This document shows, piece by piece, positions 33,877 to 35,437 of a stretch of 35,437 bases of DNA (the stretch's first letter is position 1; every line of letters begins with the position of its first letter). Position numbers and translations under genes: made by a program. The notes below the pieces were generated by a model. The model had not been told where the DNA came from. It ran no database searches and worked only from the letters and a program-made list of their open reading frames with translations. Source of the DNA: an uncultured Lamprocystis sp. (GTDB lineage: Bacteria > Pseudomonadota > Gammaproteobacteria > Chromatiales > Chromatiaceae); assembly GCF_903933125.1 (NCBI RefSeq), contig NZ_CAIZIZ010000172.1:1-35437 (forward strand), in the 5' to 3' direction.

Positions 33877-34423
33877 CGCCCCATCCGGCGGTTGCACAAC
33901 TTGCACTATTGTCAGCGCGTCAGCGAAGAATGATAAACCGCCTAGCTCAGTCTTGTTTTCAACAACTTCTTCGGCTTTCAGCGACTTGACGGTCGCGAGG
34001 ACTGCCTCGAGTTTCTCGGCACTTTGCGTTGGCTCAAGTTGTCGAAGGTGGGTCACCACTCGTTCCGCAAAGTGCTGTGCTTTAACGGACTTGCCTTCAA
34101 CGGGATCGCTGCACCAAACAGGCTGCGCATTCTTCTGATTAAAGTAGATGTAATGCTTGCTGTTGTCACTGAAGCTGCCGGGACATGATGCCATTTCCAC
34201 TAGTTGAAGTGTATCCAGCGTTACATCCACTTCATAGAGAACCGATTTATCGAAGATCATAGGGCAGGCGTAGTAGACCATTGCGCCGTCGTTGTGACTC
34301 AGTCGGTAAAGCAACTCATGCTGAGAGAAACCCGTGCGATCATTCTTGGTTGTGTCAAGTGCGGCGCGATAGTGCGGCTTGTTTCAGGACTTCAAAGAAC
34401 TGACTATCGGTGTACTCGGTCAT
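33871..34423 (-). pseudogene. hypothetical protein, broken by one-base frameshift
   Basis: From ATG 34423 the frame reads MTEYTDSQFFEVL and then shifts. Removing one A from the AAA run at 34382-34384 joins it to the long frame ending at 33871 and gives a 183-residue protein. The later part alone could start at a TTG (34314). Protein-like sequence (REVFLGFDQAF) continues upstream of the ATG to a stop near 34490, so the true N-terminus may lie further up. I do not recognise the family. Base composition is lower in GC than the core genes, and the stop codon lies in an attC-like motif, which suggests a cassette-borne gene. A sequencing error in the A-run is an alternative to a real mutation. Confidence 0.5.
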
Positions 34424-34718
34424 GGCAAAGGCTTGGTCGAAGCCAAGGAAAACCTCGCGTTGCGGAGAGTGCTTATATCGGTGTCTGCGGAATCAGACAG
34501 GTTCTTCCTGGGGCCTTGATCCTAATTGCGGCTACCTCGCGATCTGTCCGGTTCTGAGCGCTACAGGTCATGGCTTTACCGTAAGGTCCGCCCTACCCGC
34601 CGAACACGATTTGCTGGAACGACGATCACAGCCCTCTCTCGTATCAACTCTGTTCCAGTCACCGCCTTGACGTCGCGCGCTCAGACCCTCTCATTCGTGC
34701 ACGAACTTTGAAGCCTAG

Positions 34719-34901
34719 TCCGTACCGGACAATCCGTCAATCGGGAAAGTCGAGGTCCGTGCGTTTCGGGACTGCGATGCAAAAATACTCTACGAAACAG
34801 ATGCAAGCACAGAAGCGACCGTCGGATGCTTTCAGGCACCGAGCAAAACATGGCTGCCTATTCGGATCGTTATCTCGCAGACAAAAGACAGCAGGGCGTG
34901 A
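34719..34901 (+). pseudogene. possible coding fragment without start codon
   Basis: A 60-codon open stretch between stops reads like real protein (GKVEVRAFRDCDAKILYETD, then CFQAPSKTWLPIRIVISQT) but has no ATG, GTG or TTG in a sensible place. It may be a piece of a deleted gene. I do not recognise a family. Confidence 0.25.
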
Positions 34902-35184
34902 ATCGTTCTGGGGCGGACTTGGGGCGCTAACCAATCCCTCTGCCCTGGCCGTGTGGTATCCGACTGCCTGTCCGAGGCTGAAGCCTTGGGCTCCAGATGA
35001 CCCCAGGCGCTTTTTTCTTCGCGCGGGCGGCTGTCTGCGTAGGGGATGGGACAGGCGAGGGTCGTTGGCTTGATCATTTTGGTGTCTCGCGCACGTTTCG
35101 GTGGGTGATGATTGTTCCCGCCGGTGTCTGGGCGTCGCGCACTCGGCGAGGCTTTAGGTGATTTCCGGGACCGGATCTAACGAC

Positions 35185-35204
35185 GGGGCGATTGAAATCG
35201 CCCC
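35185..35204. repeat. palindromic element ending CCCCTAC
   Basis: GGGGCGATT-GA-AATCGCCCC forms a 9-bp hairpin directly followed by TAC. Its outer ends match the element at 2307-2335 while the centre differs, suggesting one dispersed repeat family with compensating changes. Confidence 0.55.
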
Positions 35205-35364
35205 TACATTCGCCTCTACGGATCTTGCAGGCATGCACAGTCGGGATGTTTAATCCTGGGGAATCGTCTTGGGCGGACAAGAGCCGCCAAGACGCGAGGT
35301 CGACCGGCTACCGGCCGTGGAAGGAAACATCAAGCCACCCCGCAAGATGAAAGTCCCCGTGGGA

Positions 35365-35379
35365 GCGGCGTCCCGCCGC
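35365..35379. repeat. GCGGCG hairpin repeat
   Basis: GCGGCG-TCC-CGCCGC is a perfect 6-bp hairpin within GGGAGCGGCGTCCCGCCGCG, in noncoding DNA at the right edge. It looks like another intergenic palindrome; only one copy is seen here. Confidence 0.4.
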
Positions 35380-35437
35380 GATGCGCTGCCGTGGTGACCT
35401 CGAACGCTGCGGCTGCGCGCCGGGCCCCGTCGCGGCG

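Larger units (their letters stand above)
34424..35437. other. about 1 kb without a convincing gene
   Basis: Several frames are open for 60-120 codons on each strand, but none has a ribosome binding site, a recognised motif or consistent protein character over its length. The composition is more AT-rich than the core genes up to about 34900. Two palindromic elements lie near the right edge. The stretch probably holds gene fragments and intergenic repeats. Confidence 0.5.

Overview
The window is GC-rich proteobacterial DNA. The gene set (AmpD, MutY followed by YggX, ThiS/ThiG, QueC, MsrB, phosphatidylserine decarboxylase, a YtcA/HlyD/FUSC/outer-membrane-factor efflux cluster, fatty acid cis/trans isomerase) and the coding style fit a gammaproteobacterium, plausibly a Chromatiales (purple sulfur bacterium) relative. 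That placement is inference: no 16S gene or other phylogenetic marker lies in the window.

Layout. 1-1.8 kb is mobile or accessory DNA: the tail of an IS630-family transposase, a small DUF4258-like gene, two reverse-strand terminators, a serine-recombinase-like gene that has lost catalytic arginines, and an AT-rich spacer with two matching palindromes. 1.8-14.1 kb is ordinary core DNA: an orphan hydrogenase-maturation protease; a reverse-strand nadC to 5'-nucleotidase pair; a DUF1631 protein; ampD; a reverse-strand tRNA-Gly(CCC)-mutY-yggX unit with a clear tRNA promoter; a long-chain acyl-CoA synthetase; thiS, thiG and queC.

14.05-17.75 kb is a scarred segment. A DUF3782-type nuclease-fold gene is followed by a deleted queE, a deleted glycosyltransferase, an HlyD-type adaptor fused in frame to RTX repeats and to glycosyltransferase sequence, and an HlyB-type ABC transporter that has lost its membrane domain and Walker A. 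This looks like a former type I secretion/RTX locus collapsed by several deletions. Normal genes resume at 17.8-27.9 kb: a REC-PAS-GGDEF diguanylate cyclase, msrB, psd, a DEAD-box RNA helicase, the four-gene FUSC efflux operon and a DUF2934 gene.

28.0-35.4 kb is accessory again: a cis/trans fatty acid isomerase with an internal deletion and frameshift; an overlapping DUF262-HipA kinase pair; an antitoxin followed by a toxin truncated and fused to a DUF2845 protein; a frameshifted hypothetical gene whose stop codon sits in an attC-like motif; and about 1 kb without a convincing gene.

The best candidates for something new are the DUF262/HipA pair with no visible HipB, and the recombinase-like gene with its pair of operator-like palindromes. 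The most striking structural feature is the recurrence of mid-gene deletion junctions, which could be real genome decay or an assembly artefact and should be settled with raw reads first.
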